From Collimonas fungivorans Ter331 (GTDB lineage: Bacteria; Pseudomonadota; Gammaproteobacteria; Burkholderiales; Burkholderiaceae_D): a stretch of DNA of 64,000 nucleotides. The number at the start of each line of letters is the position of its first letter. The stretch's first letter is position 1. The notes beneath the pieces were generated by a model, which saw nothing but the letters and a program-made list of their open reading frames with translations, was not told the DNA's origin and ran no database searches. The stretch is taken from the NCBI RefSeq assembly GCF_000221045.1, contig NC_015856.1, positions 1,054,001 to 1,118,000 on the forward strand, given 5' to 3'. Positions 1-7,627 of this stretch are shown here, piece after piece. The translations under genes were made by a program, and so were the position numbers.

Positions 1-453
1 CACCGAGCCGCTGCCGTAGTTGGCGGCGAGCAGGTAGTCCTGCTTTGGCGTCAGCGACACATATACCGGGTTCTTGCCTTGCGCATCGTGCTGGTTCAGC
101 AGCGTCAGCGAACCATCGGTCCGGTTTATCGCATAGGCAGCAAGTACGCCGTGCTGGCTGTCGTTATAGTTGGCTACCTCGCTAGCTACATACAGCGTCT
201 TGCCGGCGGCATCGAGATTGAGCTGGGCCGCATTCGGCAGCGTGCTGACTACTTTCACCCGGCTCAGCGCACCGGACCGGCCATCCACTTTAAACAGGTA
301 AACGCCTTCGCCATTAGGGTTGTAAGTGCCGACATAGGCGAAAAGGGCGGGCGGCGGGGTTTCGGCTCTCAGGGGCATGCTGGTCATGGTAAGTAGTGCG
401 ATGGAAAGCGCCATCCATTTGGAGCGGCGAATGAATGTTCTCTGATTTTGCAT
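1..453 (-). CDS. Beta-propeller lactonase family protein (3' part outside window)
   Basis: The reading frame runs leftward from an ATG at 453 and is open to the window edge, giving the first 151 residues. It begins with a signal peptide (basic MQNQRTFIRRSKW, a hydrophobic stretch, cleavage near LRAE), followed by FAYVGTYNPNGEGVYLFKVD and two repeated blade-like units ending in LLAANYGSGSV. This pattern is typical of the secreted seven-bladed lactonase/6-phosphogluconolactonase-like family (YbhE/Pgl type). The start is supported by a GGAG just upstream. The signal peptide argues for a periplasmic lactonase rather than the cytosolic pentose-phosphate enzyme; the substrate cannot be told. Confidence 0.8.
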   Translation of the reverse strand, partial: MQNQRTFIRRSKWMALSIALLTMTSMPLRAETPPPALFAYVGTYNPNGEGVYLFKVDGRSGALSRVKVVSTLPNAAQLNLDAAGKTLYVASEVANYNDSQHGVLAAYAINRTDGSLTLLNQHDAQGKNPVYVSLTPKQDYLLAANYGSGSV

Positions 454-516
454 CTTTTCTCCAATACTACTAAAAATCAAAGCGGCCCCTGATTGGACCA
501 GGCTGGCCGATGCAAG

Positions 517-1140
517 TCATTTTTGCATCACGGAATTGAACAACGACGATTCAAGGAGCAGGTCCAGCCAGGCTCTCAGGCTTTTGTATTCGCTGGCATG
601 AAACCACTCTTTGTCAACGTGCGCGAATTGCCGTACGAAAGGAAAAATGGCCATGTCGGCCAGGCCCGGTTTTTCACCGCACAGGAATCCGTGCAGCGCA
701 ATGCGGGCATCCAGCTGCGCCAGGACGGCTGCTCCCTGGGCGCGGTAATAGCTTGCAGGGTGTTCCGGAAAACGCTCGGCATACTTGTAGCGGTCCAGGT
801 GGCCCTTGAATGGGCCGTCATTCTGCTGAATCAGTTCTTGCACCTGCTGCTGCACGGCAGGGTCCGGGCTTAGCCATTGTTCGGGATCGTGCTGCCGGAG
901 CGCCCAGTGCATGATGTCCAGGCTTTGTTCAAGCGGCGCGCCGTGCGGCAGCTTCAAGACCGGAACCGTGCCCTTGGGCGAACAGTCCAGCATGGCTTGC
1001 GGTTTGTTCCTCAAGCTGACTTCAAACATGTCGACGTCGACGCCGCTGACCTTGATCGCAAGGCGGGCGCGGATTGCATACGGACAGCGGCGGAAGGTGA
1101 ATAAAATCGGTTTCAAGTTAGTGTATCTATAACAATTCAA
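517..1140 (-). CDS. Glutathione S-transferase family protein
   Basis: About 207 residues, the usual GST length. The N-terminal thioredoxin-like half has PILFTFRRCPYAIRARLAI, with the Cys-Pro turn seen in GST subfamilies with an active-site cysteine, and KGTVPVLKL with the cis-Pro that holds glutathione. The C-terminal half is helical (GLADMAIFPFVRQFAHVD). No ATG is available at the N-terminus: TTG codons at 1140 and 1116 both fit, and the 1116 start gives the more family-like MKPILFTFRRCPYA. Neither has a convincing ribosome site, so the start is uncertain. It is a single gene, with its promoter in the 217-base gap shared with the divergent FUSC gene. Confidence 0.85.
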   Translation of the reverse strand: MNCYRYTNLKPILFTFRRCPYAIRARLAIKVSGVDVDMFEVSLRNKPQAMLDCSPKGTVPVLKLPHGAPLEQSLDIMHWALRQHDPEQWLSPDPAVQQQVQELIQQNDGPFKGHLDRYKYAERFPEHPASYYRAQGAAVLAQLDARIALHGFLCGEKPGLADMAIFPFVRQFAHVDKEWFHASEYKSLRAWLDLLLESSLFNSVMQK

Positions 1141-1357
1141 CGCTCATAAAATAGCAGAAATTCCGCTTCCCCGGCATTTTTGCCGGATTGCCGCGCGAGC
1201 AGGGCAGCATCGAAACCGGATCGCAATATGGGGATCCACAATGGCAAGCATCGAACCTTGGATGATGTCCGCTGTCAGAGCGCAGGGTACTGAAATCTCG
1301 GGGTACGCCATGTTCTCGGCTAAAATGGCGCTCGCATCGTGATTTTAAAAGGCCGGG

Positions 1358-1867
1358 ATGGACTTCCAATTCATTAGCCCCAGAAAAAACGCCCTGGTTT
1401 ACCTGATCAAGATCCTGACGGGCGCGTTGATCACCTGGTACGGATTGCGCGCCCTGGGTTTGCAAGAGCCGTATTGGGCCATGATTTCCCTGATTATCGT
1501 GACCGAGCCGGATGTCAACCTGGCCAAGGCGAATTTCCGGGCCCGTTTGATCAACACCCTGAACGGCTGCGTTGTTGCTTGCCTGGCGCTGGTGCTGTTC
1601 GGCCCGGGATTCCTGTCCTTGCTGGTCGCTTTGGCAACATCGGTGCTGGTGGCCATGCTGTTGCAGAACTATCCGGCCAACTGGCGTCTGGGGCCGGCGA
1701 CCGTGGTGATCCTGATGTCTGCCGCGATCGGCGGCAAGGGCCTGCACCAGGAGCTGGAGTATGCTTTGTTGCGGGTCGGGGAGGTGATTGCCGGCAGTAC
1801 CGTGGCATTATTGCAGTCGCTGGTCTATTCCTATGCGCTCAAACGCTTGGCGCCCAGCACGAATTGA
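1358..1867 (+). CDS. FUSC-family inner-membrane protein
   Basis: 169 residues with about four to five hydrophobic segments (KILTGALITWYGLRALG, YWAMISLIIVTEP, VVACLALVLFGPGFLSLLVALATSVLVAMLL, LGPATVVILM). The stretch EPYWAMISLIIVTEPDVNLA and the later LRVGEVIAGSTVALL match the FUSC/aromatic-acid-exporter (AaeB/YccS-like) membrane domain, here as a single half without a soluble domain. The ATG follows GGCCGGG. Possible roles are efflux of aromatic or weak acids or a cell-envelope function; the substrate is unknown. It is divergent from the GST gene. Confidence 0.7.
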   Translation: MDFQFISPRKNALVYLIKILTGALITWYGLRALGLQEPYWAMISLIIVTEPDVNLAKANFRARLINTLNGCVVACLALVLFGPGFLSLLVALATSVLVAMLLQNYPANWRLGPATVVILMSAAIGGKGLHQELEYALLRVGEVIAGSTVALLQSLVYSYALKRLAPSTN

Positions 1868-1899
1868 TGGCCGGCCGCAAGATTCATTGGTCGAATCTA

Positions 1900-1929
1900 T
1901 TGACGTAATTTCCTTAGCAACACTATAGT
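1900..1929 (+). promoter_or_regulatory. Sigma-70 promoter of the zapB-like/zapA operon
   Basis: TTGACG (1900-1905) and TATAGT (1924-1929) are separated by 18 bases. The expected transcription start, about seven bases after the -10 box, falls on or next to the ATG at 1936, so the first gene is probably read from a leaderless mRNA; no Shine-Dalgarno sequence is visible. Confidence 0.65.
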
Positions 1930-1935
1930 GACAAA

Positions 1936-2172
1936 ATGATTTCAGAATTCCATCAATTATCAGAAAAAATCGGCCAGCTGGCTGAGTTGACGCACATCTT
2001 GCGCCGGGAAAATGCCCAGCTGCGCCTGCGTACAGCCGGTTTGCAGAGTGAAAACGAAGAATTGAAGCAACGCATCAGCGAAGCGCACCAGCGCGTCGCG
2101 GCCCTGCTCGAGAAATTTCCGGCATTGCCGCAAGAGTTATCGCAAGAGCCGCAAGATCGGGAGCTTACATGA
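1936..2172 (+). CDS. ZapB-like coiled-coil cell-division protein (TIGR02449/DUF904 type)
   Basis: 78 residues, almost entirely heptad-rich coiled coil (LSEKIGQLAELTHILRRENAQLRLR, LQSENEELKQRI), which is the character of the TIGR02449/ZapB-like family. It is encoded directly before zapA and its stop overlaps the zapA start by four bases (ATGA), so the two are translationally coupled. Such proteins bridge ZapA/FtsZ assemblies at the Z-ring; that role is inferred from family and neighbourhood. The ATG has no ribosome site and probably coincides with the transcript 5' end. Confidence 0.8.
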   Translation: MISEFHQLSEKIGQLAELTHILRRENAQLRLRTAGLQSENEELKQRISEAHQRVAALLEKFPALPQELSQEPQDRELT

Positions 2173-2480
2173 GCCAGTTAAGCGTTAACATCATGGGCCA
2201 GCCTTATACACTGGCGTGCAAGGAAGGCGAAGAGAAGGCGCTGCAGGAAGCCGTGAGCTACCTGGACGGTAAAATGAGCGCTATCCGCGATGCCGGGAAA
2301 ATTCGCGGCAACGACCGCATCGCCGTCATCGCCGCGCTTGGCATCGCCGCTGAATTATTGGGCAGCAAAGCGCCCGCCGGCCCGTTGTCCGACCTCACCA
2401 TGTCGGAAGTAAAGCAGAATATCAGCGCAATGCATACAGTACTGGATGAAGCCCTGGCGGCACAGGAAGACCTGTTCTGA
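2169..2480 (+). CDS. zapA: Cell division protein ZapA
   Basis: 103 residues, the family length. The N-terminal head MSQLSVNIMGQPYTLACKEG and the following AVSYLDGKMSAIRDAGKIRGNDRIAVIAALGIAAELL are characteristic of ZapA, a tetrameric FtsZ-bundling protein of the division ring. The C-terminal part is helical and forms the dimer coiled coil. GGGAG precedes the ATG by five bases. The 6S RNA gene follows, as in many proteobacteria. Confidence 0.93.
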   Translation: MSQLSVNIMGQPYTLACKEGEEKALQEAVSYLDGKMSAIRDAGKIRGNDRIAVIAALGIAAELLGSKAPAGPLSDLTMSEVKQNISAMHTVLDEALAAQEDLF

Positions 2481-2550
2481 CCTTGCGGCCAGCCATGCTG
2501 CGGGCCGTACTCTGGGAAAAACGGCAGGAAAAACTTTCGGCAAAAGGGGT

Positions 2551-2578
2551 TTGACTTGGGAATCGTTTGGAGTAGACT
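2551..2578 (+). promoter_or_regulatory. Sigma-70 promoter of 6S RNA
   Basis: TTGACT (2551-2556) and TAGACT (2573-2578) with a 16-base spacer, placing the transcript start at about 2584-2586, exactly where the closing stem of the 6S RNA begins. It lies within 100 bases after the zapA stop, so 6S RNA can come from its own promoter and possibly also from zapA read-through. Confidence 0.7.
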
Positions 2579-2583
2579 AACGT

Positions 2584-2758
2584 CTCCTGCCGTGTTCGCG
2601 ATTGTCATAAAATCCTTGAACCATTTATACGCAACGGCTGCGGAATTTTGTTCGATAGGTGTGAGCGTCGCTAGTCCGATGAACCCGAAATTGAACTAAC
2701 TGCGGCCAACTTGAACTGCTTTGGTTCAGGATGCCGACATAGCGGCACAGGCGGGACT
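2584..2758 (+). ncRNA. ssrS: 6S RNA
   Basis: About 175 bases directly after zapA, the conserved 6S position. The 5' part contains TTCGCGATTGTCATAAAATC and the 3' part CTTGAACTGCTTTGGTTCAGG, the typical CUUGAAC...GGUUCAAG-like element of 6S. The ends (ctcctgccgtg at 2584 and cggcacaggcgggac near 2756) pair to close the long rod with its central open bubble. 6S RNA mimics an open promoter and sequesters sigma-70 RNA polymerase in stationary phase. Exact ends are estimated from promoter and terminator. Confidence 0.88.
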
Positions 2759-2768
2759 TGATTCTGAA

Positions 2769-2801
2769 GCGGTTGCATATATGTGTGCAGCCGCTTTTTT
2801 T
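2769..2801 (+). terminator. Rho-independent terminator after 6S RNA
   Basis: GCGGTTGCA and TGCAGCCGC form a 9-bp stem (one G-U) around an 8-base loop, followed by seven T (2795-2801). It ends 33 bases before the start of the EVE-domain gene. Confidence 0.85.
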
Positions 2802-2833
2802 ATTTCTGGTTTTATTTATTTCTTAGAGATGAA

Positions 2834-3295
2834 ATGAATTACTGGCTAATGAAATCCGAGCCGGACGACGCCAGCATCGACGACGTCCTGGCCATGTCCG
2901 GACAGACCATCGCCTGGTACGGCGTGCGCAATTATCAAGCGCGTAACTTCATGCGCGATGCGATGCAGGTCGGCGACGGCGTGCTGTTCTATCATTCCGG
3001 CTGTGCCGTGCCGGGGATAGCCGGCCTGGCCGAGGTGGCGAGCACGCCTTACCCCGACGACACGCAGTTTGATCCCAAGAGCAAATATTTCGATCCCAAG
3101 GCCGAGCGTGAAAACCCGCGCTGGATGCTGGTCGATGTGCGTGCCTTGCGCAAAACCCGGCTGATTGGCTTGCCCGAACTGCGCCAGCAGGAAGCGCTGG
3201 CCGAGATGCAGATCCTGCGCCGCGGCAACCGCCTTTCCATCACTCCGGTCAGCGCCGCCGAATGGCGCCATATCGCCAAGCTTATGAAGGCGTGA
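2834..3295 (+). CDS. EVE domain-containing protein
   Basis: 153 residues from the ATG at 2834; an upstream in-frame ATG at 2783 lies inside the 6S terminator and is unlikely. The sequence MNYWLMKSEPDDASIDD, WYGVRNYQARNFMRDAMQVGD, VLFYHSG and GIAGLAEV is the signature of the EVE/PUA-like fold (THYN1/YTH relatives), which reads modified bases in nucleic acids. The bacterial single-domain members have no settled role. The last 14 bases overlap the convergent malonyl-CoA synthetase gene. Confidence 0.9.
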   Translation: MNYWLMKSEPDDASIDDVLAMSGQTIAWYGVRNYQARNFMRDAMQVGDGVLFYHSGCAVPGIAGLAEVASTPYPDDTQFDPKSKYFDPKAERENPRWMLVDVRALRKTRLIGLPELRQQEALAEMQILRRGNRLSITPVSAAEWRHIAKLMKA

Positions 3296-4841
3296 GGCTG
3301 CCCGCGGCTGGCAATGCATACTGCTCGCGCAATACATTCTTTTGCACCTTGCCCATGGCGTTGCGCGGCAGTTCATCGGCGAAGAATACCTGCTTGGGCA
3401 CCTTGAAGTTGGCGATCGAGGTTTTCATCAGGGCGATCACATCCGCGGTTGTCAGCTTGGCTTCCGGCCGTTTCACGATCACCGCGGTCACCGCTTCGCC
3501 GAAATCGATGTGCGGAACGCCGATCACCGCGGATTCCAGCACGCCGTCGATTTCATCGAGCACACTTTCGATTTCCTTCGGATAGACGTTATAGCCGCCG
3601 GAGATGATCAGGTCCTTGCTGCGGCCGACGATAGACAGGTAACCCTGGTTGTCGAAGCGGCCGACGTCGCCGGTCTTGAAATAACCGTCGGCGGTGAATT
3701 CCTCCGCCGTCTTTTCCGGCATGCGCCAGTAACCGTGGAATACATTTGGCCCCTTGACCTGGATATCGCCGATTTCACCGGCGCCGCAAACCGCGCTGCG
3801 GCCTTCGCTGTCGGTCCCCATCAGGCGCAGCGAAACGCCAGGCAGCGGCTGGCCGACGGTGCCGCCGCGCCGCTCCTGCGCATACGGGTTGGAGGTCAGC
3901 ATGGCGGTTTCGCTCATGCCGTAGCGCTCCAGTATGGTATGGTCGGTGCGCTCGGCGAATTCGGCAAAGGTATCGGCCAGCAATGGCGCGGAACCCGATA
4001 CGAACAGGCGGATATTGCGGCAGGTGCCGCGGTCGAAGCCGCCGCTTGCCAGCAGCCGCACGTAATAGGTCGGCACGCCCATGAAGACCGTGCTGCGCGG
4101 CAGCTGGCGGCAGACTTCGGCGGCCTCGAACTTCGGCAGGAAAATCATCTTGCTGCCGTTCAGCAGCGCGCCGTTGGCCGCCACCAGCAAACCGTGGATG
4201 TGGAACAGCGGCAGCGCGTGCAGCAGCACGTCACCGGCTTGCCAGTGCCAGTATTGCTGCAGCACCTGGGCATTCGAGCCGATGTTGCCGTGCGAAAGCA
4301 TGGCGCCCTTGCTGCGGCCGGTGGTGCCCGAGGTATACAGGATGACGGCGAGGTCGTCGGCCTGTTTTTCAACTGTATCGAACGAGTCCGGATGATGCAT
4401 GGCGCGCGCCAGCAACGATCCGGAATTCCTGCGGCCGTTGCCGCCTTCATCCAGGGTAAACAGGTGACGGGTGCCGGCCTTGAAGGCAATCTGCGCCACC
4501 CAGCCGAAATTCTGCGGCGTGCAGACGAACACCGCCGGTTCCGCATCGCCGATGAAATATTCGATCTCGGCGGCGCGATATGCCGTGTTCAGCGGCAGGT
4601 AGACAAAACCGGCGCGCAGGGTCGCCAGGTAAAGTATCAGCGCCTCGGGCGATTTTTCCACCTGCGCCGCGATGCGGGCGCCGCTCGGCAGATCCAGGCT
4701 GCCGAGCAGATTGGCGATGCGGGCCGAAGCGCGTTCGATGTCGCCCCAGCTGTAGTACTGGCCATCGTGGGTTTCGATGCAGCATGCGGTGCTGTCGGCA
4801 GGAAAGCGGGACGCAAAAAGGGCGTAAAGATTGGCTGTCAT
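3282..4841 (-). CDS. Malonyl-CoA synthetase-like acyl-CoA ligase (MatB family)
   Basis: 519 residues from the ATG at 4841 (MTANLYALFASRFP). ANL-superfamily adenylate-forming enzyme: P-loop-like ILYTSGTTGRSKGAM, ERYGMSET, the hinge region GYFKTGDVGRFDNQGYLSIVGRSKDLIISGGYNVYP, and the catalytic lysine near the end (RNAMGKVQKN). The N-terminus and overall order resemble malonyl-CoA synthase (malonate + CoA + ATP to malonyl-CoA) more than long-chain acyl ligases. No malonate decarboxylase or carrier is nearby. It lies 70 bases downstream of lgt on the same strand, so it may be co-transcribed. Confidence 0.82.
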   Translation of the reverse strand: MTANLYALFASRFPADSTACCIETHDGQYYSWGDIERASARIANLLGSLDLPSGARIAAQVEKSPEALILYLATLRAGFVYLPLNTAYRAAEIEYFIGDAEPAVFVCTPQNFGWVAQIAFKAGTRHLFTLDEGGNGRRNSGSLLARAMHHPDSFDTVEKQADDLAVILYTSGTTGRSKGAMLSHGNIGSNAQVLQQYWHWQAGDVLLHALPLFHIHGLLVAANGALLNGSKMIFLPKFEAAEVCRQLPRSTVFMGVPTYYVRLLASGGFDRGTCRNIRLFVSGSAPLLADTFAEFAERTDHTILERYGMSETAMLTSNPYAQERRGGTVGQPLPGVSLRLMGTDSEGRSAVCGAGEIGDIQVKGPNVFHGYWRMPEKTAEEFTADGYFKTGDVGRFDNQGYLSIVGRSKDLIISGGYNVYPKEIESVLDEIDGVLESAVIGVPHIDFGEAVTAVIVKRPEAKLTTADVIALMKTSIANFKVPKQVFFADELPRNAMGKVQKNVLREQYALPAAGSLTPS

Positions 4842-4911
4842 GTTCAGTATCGGGAAGGCGCGGGGAAACGTGTTCCTGGCTGTTGCCAGGCATGCGTTTC
4901 CCTTCGCTGGT

Positions 4912-5766
4912 TCAGGTAGGTGAGTTGCTTGCGGCCTTGGCCGGCGGTACATCGGCGGGGCCGGCGTACTGGCGCGGATTCCTGTAGGCGATCACCAGCA
5001 GCACGATGCCCAGCACGATCATCGGCACCGACAGCATCTGGCCGGCGGAAATGGTAATGCCGCCGAAGGTCACGTTATAGTCCGGCACGCGGAAATATTC
5101 GGTGAAGAAACGGGCGCAGCCGTACAGCAGCGAAAACATCCCCGCCACCGCCATGCGCGGCCGCGGTTTGCGCGAGAATATCCAGAGAATGATGAACAGC
5201 AGGATGCCGTCGACCAGCATCTGGTAGATCGGCGACGGATGGCGCGGCAGGTTGTCGACATTCGGCCAGATCATGGCCCATGGCAGCGACGGATCGGAAA
5301 CCACCCGGCCCGGCAGTTCGCCGTTGATGAAGTTGCCGAGGCGGCCGGCGGCGTAGCCGAGCGGCACCATGGGCGCGATGAAATCCATGATGTCCATCAG
5401 CTTGCGGCCAGCCTTGCGGCCCCACCATGCCATGGCGATCAGGACGCCGAGAAAACCGCCGTGGAACGACATGCCGCCTTTCCAGACCGCGATGATTTCA
5501 GACGGATGCGAAAAATAATAGGCCGGATCGTAAAATAGCACCTGGCCCAGGCGGCCGCCGATCACTACCCCCAGCACGCCGTAAAACAGCATGTCGTCGA
5601 TATCCTCTTTTTTCCAGCCGGCGGCGGCAACATGCGGCTGCTTGATCCTGATCCTGCCGATCCAGATGAACAGGATGAACGCCAGCAGGTACATCAGGCC
5701 GTACCAGCGTACGTGGAGCGGGCCGAGGGAGAAGGCGATCGGGTCGGGCAGGGGATGAATCAGCAT
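4912..5766 (-). CDS. lgt: Prolipoprotein diacylglyceryl transferase
   Basis: 284 residues with seven membrane segments. [30 protein letters not shown] is the typical N-terminus. The essential HGGFLGVL (periplasmic His region) and the Lgt signature [14 protein letters not shown] are intact, followed by [15 protein letters not shown]. The enzyme transfers diacylglycerol from phosphatidylglycerol to the lipobox Cys of prelipoproteins; FlgH and other lipoproteins in this window depend on it. The gene starts five bases after the end of the LysR gene on the same strand. Confidence 0.96.
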   Translation of the reverse strand: MLIHPLPDPIAFSLGPLHVRWYGLMYLLAFILFIWIGRIRIKQPHVAAAGWKKEDIDDMLFYGVLGVVIGGRLGQVLFYDPAYYFSHPSEIIAVWKGGMSFHGGFLGVLIAMAWWGRKAGRKLMDIMDFIAPMVPLGYAAGRLGNFINGELPGRVVSDPSLPWAMIWPNVDNLPRHPSPIYQMLVDGILLFIILWIFSRKPRPRMAVAGMFSLLYGCARFFTEYFRVPDYNVTFGGITISAGQMLSVPMIVLGIVLLVIAYRNPRQYAGPADVPPAKAASNSPT

Positions 5767-5771
5767 ATTCT

Positions 5772-6668
5772 TTATTTCTTTCGTAACAATTCCAAAAAGG
5801 CTTGCAGTACCGGCGAAACATTATCGCGGCGCCAGGCCAGGCCGGTTTCAACCAGCGGCGTCTGGTCCTGCAATTCACGATAGTCGACCCCCGGGCGTTG
5901 CAGGTTCGACACCGATTGTGGCACAAGCGCGATCCCCATGCCAGCCGACACCAGGCCGACGATGGTTTGCATCTGGATCGCTTCCTGGCCGATATGCGGG
6001 GTGACGCCGGCGGCGCGGAAGCAGCCGAGGATGGTGTCGTGGAAGCCGGGCGAGATGCGGCGCGGGAAAATGATCAAGGGCATGTCGGCCAGGTCGCTCA
6101 GCGCGATCTTGCCTTTTTTTGTCCGCAAGGCCTTGAGACCGCTGGGCGCCGCCAGGATCAGCGGTTCCGCCAGCACCGGCTGGTATTCCAGCGCCAGCTT
6201 GGCCTTGTCAGGCAAAGGCGGGATCAGCAGGCCGGCATCGATCCGCCCCTCCATCAGCTGCGCCAGCTGCAGGTCGCTGGTGGCTTCCTGCAGGTCGATC
6301 TGCACCAGCGGATAAGCTTCGCGAAAAGCGCGCAGCAGCGGCGGCAGGATGCTGTAATCGGCGGTCGAGACAAACGATAGAGTAAGCAGGCCGGATTCGC
6401 CGGAAGCCGCGCGCCGCGCCAGGTCGGGCAGGGTGGCGGCCTGCTGCAGCAGGCGCTGCGCCTCCGGCAGCAGCGCCTGCCCGGCCGGGGTCAGCGCCAC
6501 GCTGCGTTTGGTGCGGGCGAACAGCGACGTGCCAAGGTTAGCTTCCAGCGCCTGGATCGCTTGCGACAGCGGCGGCTGCGTCATGTGCAGGCGCAGCGCG
6601 GCGCGGCCGAAATGCCTTTCTTCGGCAACCGCGACGAAATAGCGCAGCTGGCGCAGCTCTATGTTCAT
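5772..6668 (-). CDS. LysR-family transcriptional regulator
   Basis: 298 residues. N-terminal winged helix: [46 protein letters not shown], the classic LysR helix-turn-helix with TQPPLSQ recognition helix. The remainder is the periplasmic-binding-like effector domain ([25 protein letters not shown]). The tight join to lgt is unusual for a LysR regulator, which normally faces away from its target. The benzoate/cis,cis-muconate-type N-terminus does not fix the effector. Confidence 0.9.
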   Translation of the reverse strand: MNIELRQLRYFVAVAEERHFGRAALRLHMTQPPLSQAIQALEANLGTSLFARTKRSVALTPAGQALLPEAQRLLQQAATLPDLARRAASGESGLLTLSFVSTADYSILPPLLRAFREAYPLVQIDLQEATSDLQLAQLMEGRIDAGLLIPPLPDKAKLALEYQPVLAEPLILAAPSGLKALRTKKGKIALSDLADMPLIIFPRRISPGFHDTILGCFRAAGVTPHIGQEAIQMQTIVGLVSAGMGIALVPQSVSNLQRPGVDYRELQDQTPLVETGLAWRRDNVSPVLQAFLELLRKK

Positions 6669-6690
6669 GGATTCAAGTCTATATGGCTAA

Positions 6691-6719
6691 TAAAAAAGCC
6701 GGAGAGAAACCGGCTTTTG
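6691..6719 (-). terminator. Terminator after the Trp-rich protein gene
   Basis: On the minus strand AAGCCGG and CCGGCTT pair around TTTCTCT and are followed by TTTT. It sits between the end of the Trp-rich gene and the start of the LysR gene, insulating the two. Confidence 0.75.
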
Positions 6720-6746
6720 TGTTGCGTAACAGTGCGCTCGAACGCT

Positions 6747-6977
6747 TCAGCGCCGTTTATGGCTGTCGAAGGTCTTCTTGACGCGTTCTTTCCTGGTTTT
6801 TTCGATTTCCTCGTGGGCTTTGCGCTTGTCCAGGCCGAACATCCGTTCCAGGAACTCGAACCAGATAAAGGCAACGCCCATCAAACCGGCGATCCACCAC
6901 CATGAAATGCCGGCAAACGGACCGATTTCGAAGTATTTTAACGCTATTAACGAAACGATAATGATAATCAGTGGCAT
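6747..6977 (-). CDS. Small Trp-rich membrane protein (TIGR04438 type)
   Basis: 76 residues: a first membrane segment (MPLIIIIVSLIALKYF), a second containing the cluster ISWWWIAGLMGVAFIWFEFLERMFGLD, and a highly charged tail (KRKAHEEIEKTRKERVKK). This is the layout of the small Trp-rich proteins of betaproteobacteria, whose function is unknown. It is divergent from the cytochrome c gene across 163 bases. Confidence 0.75.
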   Translation of the reverse strand: MPLIIIIVSLIALKYFEIGPFAGISWWWIAGLMGVAFIWFEFLERMFGLDKRKAHEEIEKTRKERVKKTFDSHKRR

Positions 6978-7140
6978 GGCATTCCCTTTTCTTTGCGGAA
7001 AGGATAGGGCGAAAGATGCTCGTGGTCAACGGATGTCGGTCTGATATGTCGGATTCCAGATGTATGTAGGTGTTTCAGGGATATGAGACAATGCAAACGG
7101 GCAGGTAGAATGGTGTCACATTTTTTTGACGGAGATAAGA

Positions 7141-7452
7141 ATGAAACGTTTGTTGATCTGTGCACTGCTGGGCGCAATGGCCTCGGGATCCGCCCTCGCG
7201 GACGCCGGCCTGGACCTGGCAAAGAGCAAGAACTGTATGGCATGCCACGCGGTAGCCAACAAGGTGGTCGGCCCGGCATACAAGGACGTTGCGGCAAAAT
7301 ATGCTGGTCAAAAAGATGCGGAAGACAAGCTGGTGGCGAAAGTCATGAAGGGCGGATCAGGCACCTGGGGCGCAATCCCGATGCCGGCCAATCCGCAAGT
7401 CAGCGAAGCCGAAGCGCATACCCTGGTGAAATGGGTTTTGTCGCAGAAGTAA
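7141..7452 (+). CDS. Periplasmic class I cytochrome c (c551/c552-like)
   Basis: 103 residues from the ATG at 7141, preceded by GGAGATAAGA; an in-frame start 15 bases earlier is less likely. It has a signal peptide ending at SALADA, the haem site CMACH (with KNCMACHAVANKVVGPAYKDVAAKY) and the distal haem-ligand Met in AIPMPANPQVS. It is a monohaem electron carrier for periplasmic redox enzymes. It is a single gene with its own terminator. Confidence 0.93.
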   Translation: MKRLLICALLGAMASGSALADAGLDLAKSKNCMACHAVANKVVGPAYKDVAAKYAGQKDAEDKLVAKVMKGGSGTWGAIPMPANPQVSEAEAHTLVKWVLSQK

Positions 7453-7475
7453 TGCCGCCGGCCATGCCGCAACAA

Positions 7476-7500
7476 GGCGCTCCAGTGAGCGCCTTTTTTT
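7476..7500 (+). terminator. Terminator of the cytochrome c gene
   Basis: GGCGCTC and GAGCGCC form a perfect 7-bp stem around CAGT, followed by seven T, 24 bases after the stop codon. Confidence 0.88.
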
Positions 7501-7576
7501 ACGGCCATATCCCTTGTGTTGTCAGTAGCGGGCTGTGCTTTCTCTGCTGGGACGGAGCGTTATCTGATCAGTAAAC

Positions 7577-7608
7577 AAAAAAAGCGCCGCGGATGCCGAG
7601 GCGCTTTT
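7577..7608 (-). terminator. Terminator of the first LIV-type binding-protein gene
   Basis: On the minus strand AAGCGCC and GGCGCTT pair around an 11-base loop, followed by a run of seven T. It lies about 20 bases after the stop at 7628. Confidence 0.85.
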
Positions 7609-7627
7609 CAACTACAGGCAAGAACTG

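Noticed and set aside
3342-4919. A 525-residue rightward open frame opposite malonyl-CoA synthetase
   Set aside because: Shadow frame; the sense strand has complete adenylation motifs.
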